Of a stretch of 64,000 nt of DNA, positions 33,509 to 45,148 are shown in pieces. Source of the DNA: Bin5 sp965204525 (GTDB lineage Bacteria; Chloroflexota; Anaerolineae; Caldilineales; Caldilineaceae); NCBI GenBank assembly GCA_965204525.1, contig OZ241994.1, positions 5,332,001 to 5,396,000 on the forward strand. Reading direction: 5' to 3'. Within the stretch, counting starts at the first letter, position 1. Each line of letters begins with the position of its first letter. Made by a program: the position numbers and the translations under genes. The notes under the pieces were generated by a model, which was not told the DNA's origin, did no database searches, and was given only the letters and a program-made list of their open reading frames with translations.

Positions 33509-34495
33509 CTATGCCTCCGTTCGCGCGTAAATGGCGCTGATCACATCCTCAAGAGAGGGTTCTGAAACCGTTACGTCGGCCAGGCTGCCCGCAGCCGCCA
33601 GACCGCTGATCACCGGCTCTACCGGCGTTTCGCGCGTGTCAAAACGCATCTTCGCCCCGTATCGCCCCACCTTGACCATCTCCACACCCGGAAGGCTGAA
33701 ATCTGGGGCCAGCTGCTCGTTGTAGCGCACGTCGACAGTCTTGACCGTCAGATACCGCCGCTTAAGCGCCGATACCTTATCCCGATAGACGATCTCACCG
33801 TGGTTGACGATGATAACCCGCCTGCACAGCGTCTCGATGTCGCCGGCATCGTGGCTCGTCAACAGCACGCCCACGCCCTCCAGTTCGTTCATGCGTTGGA
33901 TCGTCATCCGCAACCGCTGCTTGGCGACCACGTCAAGCCCGATCGACGGCTCGTCCAACAGGAGAACGCGCGGCTTATGCAGCAGAGAAGCGGCAACCTC
34001 ACACCGCATGCGCTGGCCGAGCGACAGCTTTCGCACCGGTGTCTCCAGCAACTCCTCGATTTCAAAGGCCTCCGCCAGAAAGGAGATACGCCGCTTCAGC
34101 GAACTGTCGTCGAGTTCGTAGATCTTGCCGAACAGATAGAACGTATCCACCGCCGGCAGGTGATACCAAAGCTGCGGACGCTGACCAAAGACAGAGCCAA
34201 TCTGAAAGGCGAGGTCCTGGCGCTGCTGCCACGGAACATGACCTAACACAGTGGCTTCGCCGCTACTGGGATGGAGTATGCCCGTTAAGATCTTAATTGT
34301 AGTCGACTTGCCCGCGCCATTTGGGCCGATGAAGCCCAGCAACTCCCCTTCCTCCATCTCGAACGAGAGTCCGCGCACCGCCTCGATCGACTGATAAGCC
34401 GGCCTCCACAGCGCCCGCAGACTTCCCCTCAGTCCGGCTTCCTTCCGCTTCAATTGAAAAGTCTTACGCAAATTGCGTACCGAAATAGCGGACAT
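33509..34495 (-). CDS. ABC transporter ATP-binding protein (COG4586 type)
   Basis: The 328-residue ATPase drives the paired ABC-2 permeases. Walker A is GPNGAGKST, the Q-loop GSVFGQRPQLWYHLP is characteristic of the COG4586 group, the signature reads LSLGQRMR, and Walker B is VLLLDEPSIGLD with the switch His in LLTSHD. The N-terminal segment LKRKEAGLRGSLRALWRPAYQSIEAV also fits that group. A C-terminal 80-residue domain follows. The ATG at 34495 gives the canonical start MSAISVRNLRKTF; a reading frame to 34621 adds 42 unlikely residues. Confidence 0.93.
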   Translation of the reverse strand: MSAISVRNLRKTFQLKRKEAGLRGSLRALWRPAYQSIEAVRGLSFEMEEGELLGFIGPNGAGKSTTIKILTGILHPSSGEATVLGHVPWQQRQDLAFQIGSVFGQRPQLWYHLPAVDTFYLFGKIYELDDSSLKRRISFLAEAFEIEELLETPVRKLSLGQRMRCEVAASLLHKPRVLLLDEPSIGLDVVAKQRLRMTIQRMNELEGVGVLLTSHDAGDIETLCRRVIIVNHGEIVYRDKVSALKRRYLTVKTVDVRYNEQLAPDFSLPGVEMVKVGRYGAKMRFDTRETPVEPVISGLAAAGSLADVTVSEPSLEDVISAIYARTEA

Positions 34496-34682
34496 GATCC
34501 CGTGTCCCACGCAAAAGACAACTGTACGATCACAGTCGAGGCATACAGTCCCGAATGTCACCCAAAACCAGCTACGGCCCCACTTGAGGCCATTATTAAC
34601 GCGGATCGGCATCATCACCAAGATGAAGACGGTATCAACTGAGAGCCGACTACCGTTCGGTTTCGCAAAACCGCCTTGACTT

Positions 34683-34691
34683 TGCTAAAAT
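34683..34691 (+). promoter_or_regulatory. Candidate extended -10 promoter of alaS
   Basis: TGCTAAAAT (34683-34691) is an extended -10 about 90 bases before alaS. No good -35 lies at 17 bases, though an extended -10 does not require one. The leader is too short for a T-box. Confidence 0.45.
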
Positions 34692-34779
34692 CGGCAGCAG
34701 TCCGTCCGTTCAGAGGCATGGGAATGACCCCTGCCCTCGGAACTGCGTTTACATGTGTCCGAACCAAGCGAGGCGTCCG

Positions 34780-37479
<2,700 letters not shown>

Positions 37480-37540
37480 CGGGCGCTCAGGCCCCGCACC
37501 CCGATTGTGGGCAACCTGATACTTAGACCGGTTCAATTTA

Positions 37541-39142
37541 GTGGCAGAGTTCCTGAACGTTAACCCCGACATTCGAACCGAAGCCCTGCGCCAACAGCTG
37601 GCGCGCATGGGGCGCGGGGCAGTGGCTCTGGTCCTGCCCAGTGGCTGCGCGCAGCTGGAAAGCCTGCCGCGGCTGCGGTTGCTCCAACGCCAGTCTCGGT
37701 TCCTGGGCCAGGATTTGGCGCTGGTAACCAGGGATCCGACCATTCGCAAGAACGCCAAACGGTTGGGCATCCCTGTATTTGGCAGCGAAGCGGCCGTGCG
37801 ATTGCGCCGCTGGGGCAAGGGCGGCTCCGCTCCTGCCATCGAATCCGACCGGCCCGGCGCATGGCTGCCTGAACCGCCTCACTGGCGTAAGCACAACGGG
37901 TCGATCGATCCGAAGCTTGCAGCGCGTCCCCGCCTAGATCGTGTCCGCAGTCGCCGCGTCCGCGCCACCCGGCGCTATCAGAGTTCGACCCCACTATGGC
38001 TGCAGCTCGTTGGCTACCTTTTCGTAGGTGTCTTCCTGGTCGCATTTCTGGGTGGTTTCGTCTACTTCGTACTGCCCGCGGCCACAGTCACGCTTGTGCC
38101 AGGTCAGCGTGCCCTTGAAACGACCTTACTTCTGACTGCCGACCCACAGGTTGAAGTTACAGATCTGGAGCAAGGGCTGCTGTCGGCGCGCCTGATTGAG
38201 ACGACCGTGGAAGCAACAGGCACCGTATCTACGACTGGCAGCGGGTGGTCTGAAGTAGACCTCGCTAAAGGAAAGGTAGTCTTTACGAACCAGACCAACG
38301 GCACGGTACGTATCCCTGCCGGCACGATCGTCTCCACCAGTACCGGTGACGATGTTGATTTCCGTATCCTCAAGGACCTTGAAATCGCCGGCCCCCTGGG
38401 TACACAGGCCGAGGTTGAAATTGAAGCAACTGAGCCGGGAATCCTGGGCAATGTACTCAGCAACAGAATCACGACAGTTGCCGGGGGGTTGCGCACCCGG
38501 GTGCGTGTGACGAACCCGGAGGCCACTGTGGGGGGCGCCAATGCCCGCGTACACCTGGTCACGCAGGCGGACAGAGACAGGTTGCTTGACCAGGTTTACA
38601 CCGGCATTCGGGAGGTGGCCCATGAAAGGCTGTCGACGGAACTGGGCCCAGACGAGTGGATGCCCGAAGATACCATCCTGACCTGGATTACTGCCCAGTT
38701 TTTCGACCAGTTCAACGATGAACCAGCCGACGAACTCAACCTCACTCTCCGAGTGCTGATCCAGGGAAGCGTGATCAACCGGACAGAATCCGAAGAGGCG
38801 GCCATGGTGGCGCTGCGCAGCGAGGTACCGGAACGCGGCCAGCTGGTGGCCGAATCGATCAGATTTACGGTCGAGCCAAATACGGTCGTAACCGGGCGCA
38901 CGCTGCGTTACTCCATGACCGCGAGCGGGAACTACGTCATCCCTATCGACGTGAGAGCCGTTAGCCGCGCCGTAACCGGTCTGAACATTGAAGAAGCGGC
39001 CCGCAGGCTGCAGGAAGAATGGCTGCTGGCCAGAGAGCCGGAGTTCTACCAGGACCCCGCCTGGTTCGGTACGCTCCCCCAGATCGCCAGACGCATCCAG
39101 GTCCGGGTCGAGTTGAGCGAAGCTGCGCGCAGCAGGCAGTAG
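37541..39142 (+). CDS. Membrane-anchored protein with a baseplate-J/gp47-like domain
   Basis: The 533-residue protein begins with a 150-residue cytoplasmic part. The segment LALVTRDPTIRKNAKRLGIPVFGS resembles the N-terminal modules of related bacterial membrane proteins. One membrane helix (152-178) is followed by an extracytoplasmic region with repeated beta-rich motifs, including GKVVFTNQTNGTVRIPAGTI and VDFRILKDLEIAGPLG, the pattern annotated as baseplate J/gp47 in many Chloroflexota and Actinomycetota genomes. No other phage genes are nearby, so the name reflects fold similarity only. The start is GTG at 37541. It lies between alaS and ruvX, and the neighbouring stop and start codons are close. 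Confidence 0.7.
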   Translation: MAEFLNVNPDIRTEALRQQLARMGRGAVALVLPSGCAQLESLPRLRLLQRQSRFLGQDLALVTRDPTIRKNAKRLGIPVFGSEAAVRLRRWGKGGSAPAIESDRPGAWLPEPPHWRKHNGSIDPKLAARPRLDRVRSRRVRATRRYQSSTPLWLQLVGYLFVGVFLVAFLGGFVYFVLPAATVTLVPGQRALETTLLLTADPQVEVTDLEQGLLSARLIETTVEATGTVSTTGSGWSEVDLAKGKVVFTNQTNGTVRIPAGTIVSTSTGDDVDFRILKDLEIAGPLGTQAEVEIEATEPGILGNVLSNRITTVAGGLRTRVRVTNPEATVGGANARVHLVTQADRDRLLDQVYTGIREVAHERLSTELGPDEWMPEDTILTWITAQFFDQFNDEPADELNLTLRVLIQGSVINRTESEEAAMVALRSEVPERGQLVAESIRFTVEPNTVVTGRTLRYSMTASGNYVIPIDVRAVSRAVTGLNIEEAARRLQEEWLLAREPEFYQDPAWFGTLPQIARRIQVRVELSEAARSRQ

Positions 39143-39155
39143 CCTGTTGGAGCCG

Positions 39156-39620
39156 ATGACCCTCCACTTTCACCCCAAAAGTTCAGAGCCGCCTGGCAAG
39201 ATCATTGCCCTGGACGTGGGTGAGGCCCGCATTGGCGTTGCCACTTGCGATCCACTACGCCTGACCGTGCGTCCACTCCGTACTCTGCGCCGGCGCAACC
39301 GTCGTAACGACTTCGATGCCCTCGCCCAAATTTTTGCGGAAGAGGAGGCCGTGCTGATCGTGTGCGGGCTGCCCTACAACATGGATGGCAGCGAAGGTCC
39401 GCAAGCCCGTAAGATCCGCAACTGGGCAGCGCGCTTCACGCGGGCGCTGCGCAACATCCGCGGCAAAGAAGTGCCCCTTGTCTTCTGGGATGAACGCCTC
39501 AGCAGCTTTGCCGCCGACCAGTGGATCGCCGAAGGAGGTTCACTGACGGCCGGGCAGGATGCAATCGCCGCGGCGGTAGTTTTGCGCAGCTATCTGGATG
39601 ATCAGAGGACCTGCCGATAA
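39156..39620 (+). CDS. ruvX: Putative Holliday junction resolvase RuvX (YqgF)
   Basis: RuvX/YqgF is an RNase H-fold nuclease involved in pre-16S rRNA maturation and junction processing. The 154-residue protein has ALDVGEARIGVATCD, IVCGLPYNMDGSEG, VFWDERLSSFAAD and a late Asp in AGQDAIAAAVVLRSYL, the four acidic positions of the family. The ATG at 39156 lies 13 bases after the preceding stop with GGAG close upstream; TTG 39147 is possible. The alaS-(membrane protein)-ruvX order recalls the common alaS-yqgF neighbourhood. Confidence 0.93.
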   Translation: MTLHFHPKSSEPPGKIIALDVGEARIGVATCDPLRLTVRPLRTLRRRNRRNDFDALAQIFAEEEAVLIVCGLPYNMDGSEGPQARKIRNWAARFTRALRNIRGKEVPLVFWDERLSSFAADQWIAEGGSLTAGQDAIAAAVVLRSYLDDQRTCR

Positions 39621-39794
39621 ACCAATCTCACGCGTCACCTGGAATGCCCTGAACACGAATATGGTGAACAGTTCGCTGAAAGAACGCTGGCGGCGCTGTC
39701 TCAATTTATTGCCGACGCAGAAGAGTTAGTCGACGCAATCGAGGAGGGCCAGGATGACTCACCGGCTGCGGGATGTATCGCAGGTTACGGATAG
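39621..39794 (+). other. Open in-frame stretch of 57 codons after the ruvX stop
   Basis: In the ruvX frame, the codons after TAA read TNLTRHLECPEHEYGEQFAE, then RTLAALSQFIADAEELVDAI and EEGQDDSPAAGCIAGYG before TAG. The composition (amphipathic, acidic, few rare codons) looks protein-like. There is no ATG, GTG or TTG in frame to start it and no ribosome site. It could be a remnant of a small gene, a lost extension of ruvX, or chance. It overlaps the end of the convergent gdhA by ten bases. Confidence 0.3.
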
Positions 39795-41257
39795 ATGCCC
39801 CGGTACTTTACCGCATCCACAATGCGCTGGAGAGCGATCGTGTAGGCTGCCGTCCTCAGGTCCTGGTTGGTCTGAACTGTGATTGCCAGCACGTCGTCCA
39901 GATTGTCCAGTAGCTTTCGCTTCATCTGATGCCGGATCTCACTCTCGTCCCAGGAGAAGGCCTGCAGGTCCTGCACCCATTCGAAGTAACTGACCACCAC
40001 CCCACCGGCGTTACATAGAATATCGGGGATGATCAGGACCCCCTTGTCTTCCAGTATGCGGTCAGCTTCCGGCGTCGTCGGCCCGTTGGCCCCCTCGGCG
40101 ATGACCCGGGCGTTGATCTTGTCCGCGTTCTCGCTGGTGATCTGTCCTTCCAACGCGGCCGGAACCAGTACATCTACCTTCAACGTCAGCAGCTCCTCAT
40201 TGGTCAACGTGTCCGCGCGCGGGTATCCGGCGACCGTCCCAGTCTCTTCAGCGTAATGCTTCAGATGGCGTGGATCCAGCCCCCTCTCATCATAGACCGC
40301 GCCGCCCACGTCGCTGACAGCCACGATCTTCGCGCCCCGTTCGTGCATCGAGCGTGCCGTCCAACTGCCGACATTGCCGAACCCCTGTATCGCAACCGTT
40401 GCATCTTCTATGTCGAGTCCCATGCGGCGGCGCAGCATGGCCCTGGTTATGTATGTGATGCCCAGGCCCGTGGCGTATTCCCTGCCGGCAGAGCCGCCCA
40501 CAGCCAGAGGCTTGCCGGTCGTGACAGCCGGTACGGAATAGCCTCTATGCATGGAATAGGTGTCCATGATCCAGGCCATGACCTGCGCATTTGTACCCAC
40601 GTCCGGCGCGGGAATGTCCATTTCCGGCCCGATGAAGAGACTGATTTCCGTGGTATAGCGTCGGGTCAACGCCTGCAGTTCCTTTTCCGAGAGCTCCTTC
40701 GGGTTTACGATGACGCCGCCCTTGGCGCCGCCATAAGGCAGATTCATCAGCGCGCATTTCCAGGTCATCCACATGGCCAGCGCTCGCGATTCGTCCAGCG
40801 TCACATCCGGGTGGTAACGAATTCCCCCCTTTGTGGGCCCCAGCGCGGTGTTGTGATGGACCCGAAACCCGGTGAAGATTCGAATCGAGTCATCATCCAT
40901 CACCACCGGAAAGTGGACGACCAGTTCCCGGCGCGGCATCTTCAGATATTCCCGCATATTGTCGTCAAGATCCATGGCATTGGCGACGCGGGTCAGCTGT
41001 TCCTGGGCCACGGAGAATGCGCTGGCGCGTTGAAACGCAGGCGGGCGGCCCGGCGCAGATTCCATATCAGTTGGTTGGGTGCTGGAAGGAGGATGCTGCT
41101 TGGAAGCGCCAGTCTCGGCCGGTGGGGGCGAGTCGACAGTTGCAAGTGAAGGGGACAGTGGTTCTGGCCCGTCTGCGCGGGAGCGGGAACCGGACTGTTC
41201 ATTTGAATTGCTCATTTCCCGCGCCGCAGAGTTCGAGCTGCGCTGTTTTTTCGTCAT
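39785..41257 (-). CDS. gdhA: Glu/Leu/Phe/Val dehydrogenase (glutamate dehydrogenase type)
   Basis: The enzyme interconverts glutamate and 2-oxoglutarate plus ammonia. The 490-residue protein has the substrate-binding GPTKGGIRYHP and catalytic Lys in LPYGGAKGGVIVNP, Asp in MDIPAPDVGTN, and a Rossmann segment VAIQGFGNVGSWTA. The first 70 residues are low-complexity (Ser/Pro/Glu) and unusual for the family. The ATG at 41257 is favoured by AGAGGTG upstream; a reading frame from 41347 lacks this. It is 113 bases after the isomerase-like gene on the same strand. With amt and glnB at 0-1.6 kb it is the second nitrogen-assimilation locus in the window. Confidence 0.92.
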   Translation of the reverse strand: MTKKQRSSNSAAREMSNSNEQSGSRSRADGPEPLSPSLATVDSPPPAETGASKQHPPSSTQPTDMESAPGRPPAFQRASAFSVAQEQLTRVANAMDLDDNMREYLKMPRRELVVHFPVVMDDDSIRIFTGFRVHHNTALGPTKGGIRYHPDVTLDESRALAMWMTWKCALMNLPYGGAKGGVIVNPKELSEKELQALTRRYTTEISLFIGPEMDIPAPDVGTNAQVMAWIMDTYSMHRGYSVPAVTTGKPLAVGGSAGREYATGLGITYITRAMLRRRMGLDIEDATVAIQGFGNVGSWTARSMHERGAKIVAVSDVGGAVYDERGLDPRHLKHYAEETGTVAGYPRADTLTNEELLTLKVDVLVPAALEGQITSENADKINARVIAEGANGPTTPEADRILEDKGVLIIPDILCNAGGVVVSYFEWVQDLQAFSWDESEIRHQMKRKLLDNLDDVLAITVQTNQDLRTAAYTIALQRIVDAVKYRGIYP

Positions 41258-41370
41258 TGAAAAACACCTCTTTTGTTTCAGGTTCAGACACAACCGTCTG
41301 AATTCGCGAAGCGCCCAAGAATTCCTGGTTTCTCGGGCAGGGCTCATTCACCGGAAGGCGCGAGCCGGGT

Positions 41371-42195
41371 CTACTCCATGAGCCCTCCCAGAAAGGTTGC
41401 CGTGCGCCTCGTCGCCTCTGCCGGGGTCATGTCACCGCCAAAGGCCTGATGCATTGTCACACAGCCGTCGTATCCTATTGTTCGCAGGCCGTCGAAAATG
41501 GCTGCGAAATCGATTCCCCCCGGCGCATCCAACGGGCGCAGAGTGGACATGACTTTTCCTCGCGTCCACGTCTCCATCGGATGGAGTCCGTCCGGCTCAG
41601 GCGTGTGGTTCTGCAGATAGACATTGAACAGCCAGGGCTGAAACGCACGCAGAGTGGCCTCGCCATAGGCCTGGCCGCATAGGGCCAGATTGGCCGGCTC
41701 ATAAATGATACCGAAATTGGGCCTGCCGACCTCTTTCAGCACCACCACCGAACCCTCCACCGTCTCGAAGAGGCTGCGCGTGTGGCTCTGATGGGCCAGG
41801 CGGATACCCCGCTCGCGGGCCTCGTCGGCCGCGCGCTTGGCATGAACAATGTCCTCCTCCTTCTTCATGCAGATTCGGATCAAGTCCGCTCCCAACGCCT
41901 CGGCCAGATCAAGGGAGGGGGTAATGCGCCGCAGACTGTTGGGACCTTCGGCGCTGTTTTCCGGTACAGGAAAATCGGCGGTTACCATCGAGATGGTCAG
42001 ATCGTGCTCGCTTACCGTACTCTTTACGCGTGCAGCCGTCCCCGGGGGGCTGTGGACACCGACAACCGATGCACGCATACAGAGGGCGTCGTATCCTGCG
42101 TCGGCCGCGATGCGCGCCAGTTCCTCTAGGGGAATGGCGCTTTCTCGCTTGTTGCTGAAGCTTTCCGCAACCCGCACTGAAAGAGAAAGTATCAT
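41371..42195 (-). CDS. Sugar phosphate isomerase/epimerase family protein (xylose isomerase-like TIM barrel)
   Basis: The 274-residue protein fits the AP-endonuclease-2/xylose-isomerase-like TIM barrel family: LEELARIAADAGYDALCMRAS, ADLIRICMKKE, GIRLAHQSHTRSLFETVE, NFGIIYEPANLAL, and a late GYDGCVTMHQAF, which supply the usual Glu/His metal ligands. The exact substrate is unknown. The ATG at 42195 begins MILSLSVRVAESF; a longer frame to 42465 reads through the promoter region and is rejected. A -10 box lies seven bases before the ATG, so the message may be leaderless. It diverges from mtaB. Confidence 0.8.
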   Translation of the reverse strand: MILSLSVRVAESFSNKRESAIPLEELARIAADAGYDALCMRASVVGVHSPPGTAARVKSTVSEHDLTISMVTADFPVPENSAEGPNSLRRITPSLDLAEALGADLIRICMKKEEDIVHAKRAADEARERGIRLAHQSHTRSLFETVEGSVVVLKEVGRPNFGIIYEPANLALCGQAYGEATLRAFQPWLFNVYLQNHTPEPDGLHPMETWTRGKVMSTLRPLDAPGGIDFAAIFDGLRTIGYDGCVTMHQAFGGDMTPAEATRRTATFLGGLME

Positions 42196-42202
42196 ACTGT
42201 CG

Positions 42203-42226
42203 AGTATACCTGAATCGGGATTATTT
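42203..42226 (-). promoter_or_regulatory. Promoter giving a probably leaderless isomerase message
   Basis: On the minus strand TATACT (42203-42208) lies seven bases before the ATG at 42195, with TTACCA about 18 bases upstream of it. Transcription would begin at or next to the start codon, and no ribosome site exists. Confidence 0.45.
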
Positions 42227-42319
42227 TGGTAAAAACGGTTCCGTGTTATCCTGTTACGGTCAGGCGCCGATTTCGGCTCTGAAGACCGGCCTTCGGCTAC
42301 CATCCACAAGTTGTAAACA

Positions 42320-43660
42320 ATGCGCGTATTCCTCGACCAGCTGGGCTGCAGGCTTAACTTCAGCGAAAACAGTACCCTGGCGGGACGCCTCAACGCAGCC
42401 GGGCATCGCATCGTCGGCCGCCCGGAAGACGCGCAGGTGATCGTGCTCAACACCTGTGCGGTCACGAGTCAGGCCGCGCGCAAGAGCCGCCAGGCAGCCC
42501 GCCACCTGAACAAGCGCAACCCCGCCGCCCGTATCGCCATGACGGGCTGTTACGCCACGCTGGCTCCCCAGGAAAGCGCCAATCTTCCCGGCGTCGAACT
42601 GGTGGCAGACAACCATTCGAAGGAGATGCTGCACACGCTGCTCGAGCCCTGGAGCGCGGAGTTCTCCGATCCTGACGACCTGTCGCGCATACAGCCGCAT
42701 GGCACACCCTTCGCCCCGGCGTCCCCTGAAGAGGAGGGAGGTCGCACGCGCGCCTTCGTGAAGGTCCAGGACGGCTGCCAGAACCGCTGCACGTTTTGCA
42801 TCGTCACCGCCCTGCGCGGCGACAGCCGCAGCCGAACGACGGCCGACGTCGTGGGGGAAGTGCAGGCCCTGGTAGACGGCGGATTCCGCGAAGCGGTGCT
42901 CACTGGTGTCCACCTGGGGGCCTTTGGCAGGGATCTGCCTGGCCGTCAGCGGACCGATCTCAAGGAACTGACGGCAGCCATCCTCACCGATACCGACATC
43001 GCCCGCCTGCGGCTCAGCAGCCTGGAGCCCTGGGAACTGGCCGACGGCTTCTTTGACCTGTGGCAGCGCTGGCCAGGGAGGCTGTGCCCCCATCTGCACC
43101 TGCCTCTGCAGGCCGGTACCGACGCCCAGCTGCGCCGCATGGCCCGTCGTTGCACCGTTGCCAGCTTCCGTAAGCTGGCGGCTGACGCCCGCGCCGCCAT
43201 CCCGAATCTGATCATCACCACAGATCTGATCGTCGGTTTTCCTGGTGAGTCGGATGCCGACCATGAAGAGAGTCTACGCTTCGTCGAAGATATGCGCTTC
43301 GCCCACGCGCATATCTTCCCCTTCAGCGCCCGCACCGGCACAGCCGCAGCCGACTTCGACGGGCAGGTAACGAAAACGGTCAAGCGAGAGCGTTCACGGC
43401 GTATGCACCAGGTGGTAGCACGCACCGGCCAGCTGGAACGAACGCGATACGTCGGCGCAACTCGACCCGTTCTGTGGGAGGGCGCCGATCAACAGTTTAC
43501 CGATCAGGCCGACACCTTACTCTGGAGCGGCCTAACGGACAACTATTTGCGCGTGACGGCCCAAGTTCCCGGGGGCACTGACCTCAGCAACCGTATCACC
43601 CCCGTCCGCCTGGAGGAACTCCACGGCGAAACCCTATACGGCGAACCTCTGCTGCAATAG
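42320..43660 (+). CDS. mtaB: tRNA (t6A37) methylthiotransferase MtaB
   Basis: MtaB converts t6A37 to ms2t6A37 in tRNA using two 4Fe-4S clusters. The 446-residue protein has the N-terminal cluster cysteines Cys10, Cys46 and Cys77 (QLGCRLNFSE, NTCAVTSQA, TGCYAT) and the radical-SAM cysteines Cys153, Cys157 and Cys160 (DGCQNRCTFCIV). A C-terminal TRAM-like region follows. QLGCRLN near the start and CAVT in the second motif fit MtaB rather than MiaB or RimO. The ATG at 42320 has only a weak ribosome site. Confidence 0.93.
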   Translation: MRVFLDQLGCRLNFSENSTLAGRLNAAGHRIVGRPEDAQVIVLNTCAVTSQAARKSRQAARHLNKRNPAARIAMTGCYATLAPQESANLPGVELVADNHSKEMLHTLLEPWSAEFSDPDDLSRIQPHGTPFAPASPEEEGGRTRAFVKVQDGCQNRCTFCIVTALRGDSRSRTTADVVGEVQALVDGGFREAVLTGVHLGAFGRDLPGRQRTDLKELTAAILTDTDIARLRLSSLEPWELADGFFDLWQRWPGRLCPHLHLPLQAGTDAQLRRMARRCTVASFRKLAADARAAIPNLIITTDLIVGFPGESDADHEESLRFVEDMRFAHAHIFPFSARTGTAAADFDGQVTKTVKRERSRRMHQVVARTGQLERTRYVGATRPVLWEGADQQFTDQADTLLWSGLTDNYLRVTAQVPGGTDLSNRITPVRLEELHGETLYGEPLLQ

Positions 43661-43728
43661 GCTTGCACACCAGGCGCAAACAGTAGCCGGCGGCAGTCCT
43701 CCTTGCCGCGACAGTCTCACAGGAGCAA

Positions 43729-45126
43729 ATGATGCCAACTGAATCGGCAGCAGAATCCAGTCAGGAATCGGCGCGCACACCAGGGCCGGGAGACCGCCGC
43801 GAGCAGATCGGTTGGTATTTCTACGACTGGGCGAATTCCGCATTCGCGACAACGGTTGGCGCCGTCTTTCTTGGCCCCTATGTTTCAAACCTGGCCGAAC
43901 AGGCAGCGGGCCCCGATGGGATGGTCCGACTGTCCGGCATTCCCATGGACCCGTATTCATTCTTCTCCTACTGCATTACGATTTCCGTAATCCTGCAGGT
44001 GTTGTTTCTGCCAATTCTTGGCGCGATCGCAGACTTCTCCAGCCTGCGCAAAAGGCTGATGCAGGTTTTCGCCGTCGCCGGCTCGATCGCCGCGATGCTC
44101 ATGTTCTTCATTACAGACGAGACCTGGTGGCTTGGCGGTCTGCTCTTTATCGGTGCCAATCTTTGCTTTGGCGCGGCCATTGTCTTCTACAATGCCTTTC
44201 TGCCGGACATTGCCGAGCCGGAGGACCGCGACCGCGTCTCGTCGGTGGGCTGGGCGCTGGGTTATCTGGGGGGCGGCATTCTTCTGACGCTCAATCTTGC
44301 CTTCTACCTGATGCGCGACACTATCGGCATCGACACAGGTCTGGCAGTGCGCATTAATCTGTTCTCCGGCGGTCTGTGGTGGTTCAGCTGGTCGTTCGTC
44401 ACCTGGAGGCTGCTGCGTTCTCGAGACACGGCCAAAGATCTTCTTCCCGGCGAGACCTATCTGTCGACCGGTCTCAGACAACTGTGGGACACCTTCCAAG
44501 AGGCCTCAAAGTATCCCCATACGATCCGTTTCCTGATCGCCTACCTGCTCTATAACGACGGCATTCAAACCGTGTTCGCCGTGGCTGCGGTCTTCGCCGC
44601 CGCTCCTCTCGTGCAGGGAGGACTCGAGATCGAGCAGAGTATGCTCACGATGGTTATTCTGATGATCCAGTTCGTTGCCTTTGGGGGCGCGCTCCTCTTC
44701 GGCAGAGTGGCGATTCGCATCGGCGCCAAAAAGGCCCTGATCATCGGACTGATCGTCTGGACAGTGGTCGTGATCTACGCCTATCTGGGTCTGAAGGGGG
44801 AGAGCCGCATCCTGGAGTTCTGGATTCTGGGCGCGTTTATTGCCCTCGTCATGGGCGGCACGCAGGCTGTCAGCCGCGGTCTCTTTGCCAACATGATCCC
44901 GCAGGGCAAGGAGGCTGAATTCTTCTCGATCTACGAGGTCAGCGAACGCGGAACATCCTGGCTCGGTCCGCTGGCATTCGGCTTGGTCAACCAGTTGACC
45001 GGCAGCCTGCGTCCGGCCATGGTTTCGATCATTCTCTTTTTTGTCGTTGGGCTTGTTCTGCTGCTGAGAGTGGACGTGCGCCGGGCCATTACTGAATCCG
45101 GCAACAAGCCGCCGGCCGTTGTCTGA
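43729..45126 (+). CDS. UMF1-type MFS transporter
   Basis: The 465-residue protein has about twelve membrane segments and the family start REQIGWYFYDWANSAFATTV, FLPDIAEPEDRDRVSSVGWALGYLGGG and GGTQAVSRGLFANMIP, characteristic of the UMF1/Atg22-related branch of the major facilitator superfamily. The substrate is not known; fungal Atg22 exports amino acids from the vacuole. AGGAG precedes the ATG at 43729 (a second ATG follows immediately). It lies 68 bases after mtaB and ends 22 bases before the convergent pyk. Confidence 0.88.
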   Translation: MMPTESAAESSQESARTPGPGDRREQIGWYFYDWANSAFATTVGAVFLGPYVSNLAEQAAGPDGMVRLSGIPMDPYSFFSYCITISVILQVLFLPILGAIADFSSLRKRLMQVFAVAGSIAAMLMFFITDETWWLGGLLFIGANLCFGAAIVFYNAFLPDIAEPEDRDRVSSVGWALGYLGGGILLTLNLAFYLMRDTIGIDTGLAVRINLFSGGLWWFSWSFVTWRLLRSRDTAKDLLPGETYLSTGLRQLWDTFQEASKYPHTIRFLIAYLLYNDGIQTVFAVAAVFAAAPLVQGGLEIEQSMLTMVILMIQFVAFGGALLFGRVAIRIGAKKALIIGLIVWTVVVIYAYLGLKGESRILEFWILGAFIALVMGGTQAVSRGLFANMIPQGKEAEFFSIYEVSERGTSWLGPLAFGLVNQLTGSLRPAMVSIILFFVVGLVLLLRVDVRRAITESGNKPPAVV

Positions 45127-45148
45127 GTCGCGTCGTCAGCTGCCCGCT

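Noticed and set aside
34692..34779. T-box riboswitch before alaS (GGAACTGCG resembles a T-box core)
   Set aside because: The leader from the likely promoter is under 100 bases, too short for stem I, specifier loop and terminator.
37541..39142. Prophage remnant
   Set aside because: Only one baseplate-J-like domain, no other phage genes, and the surroundings are core genes.
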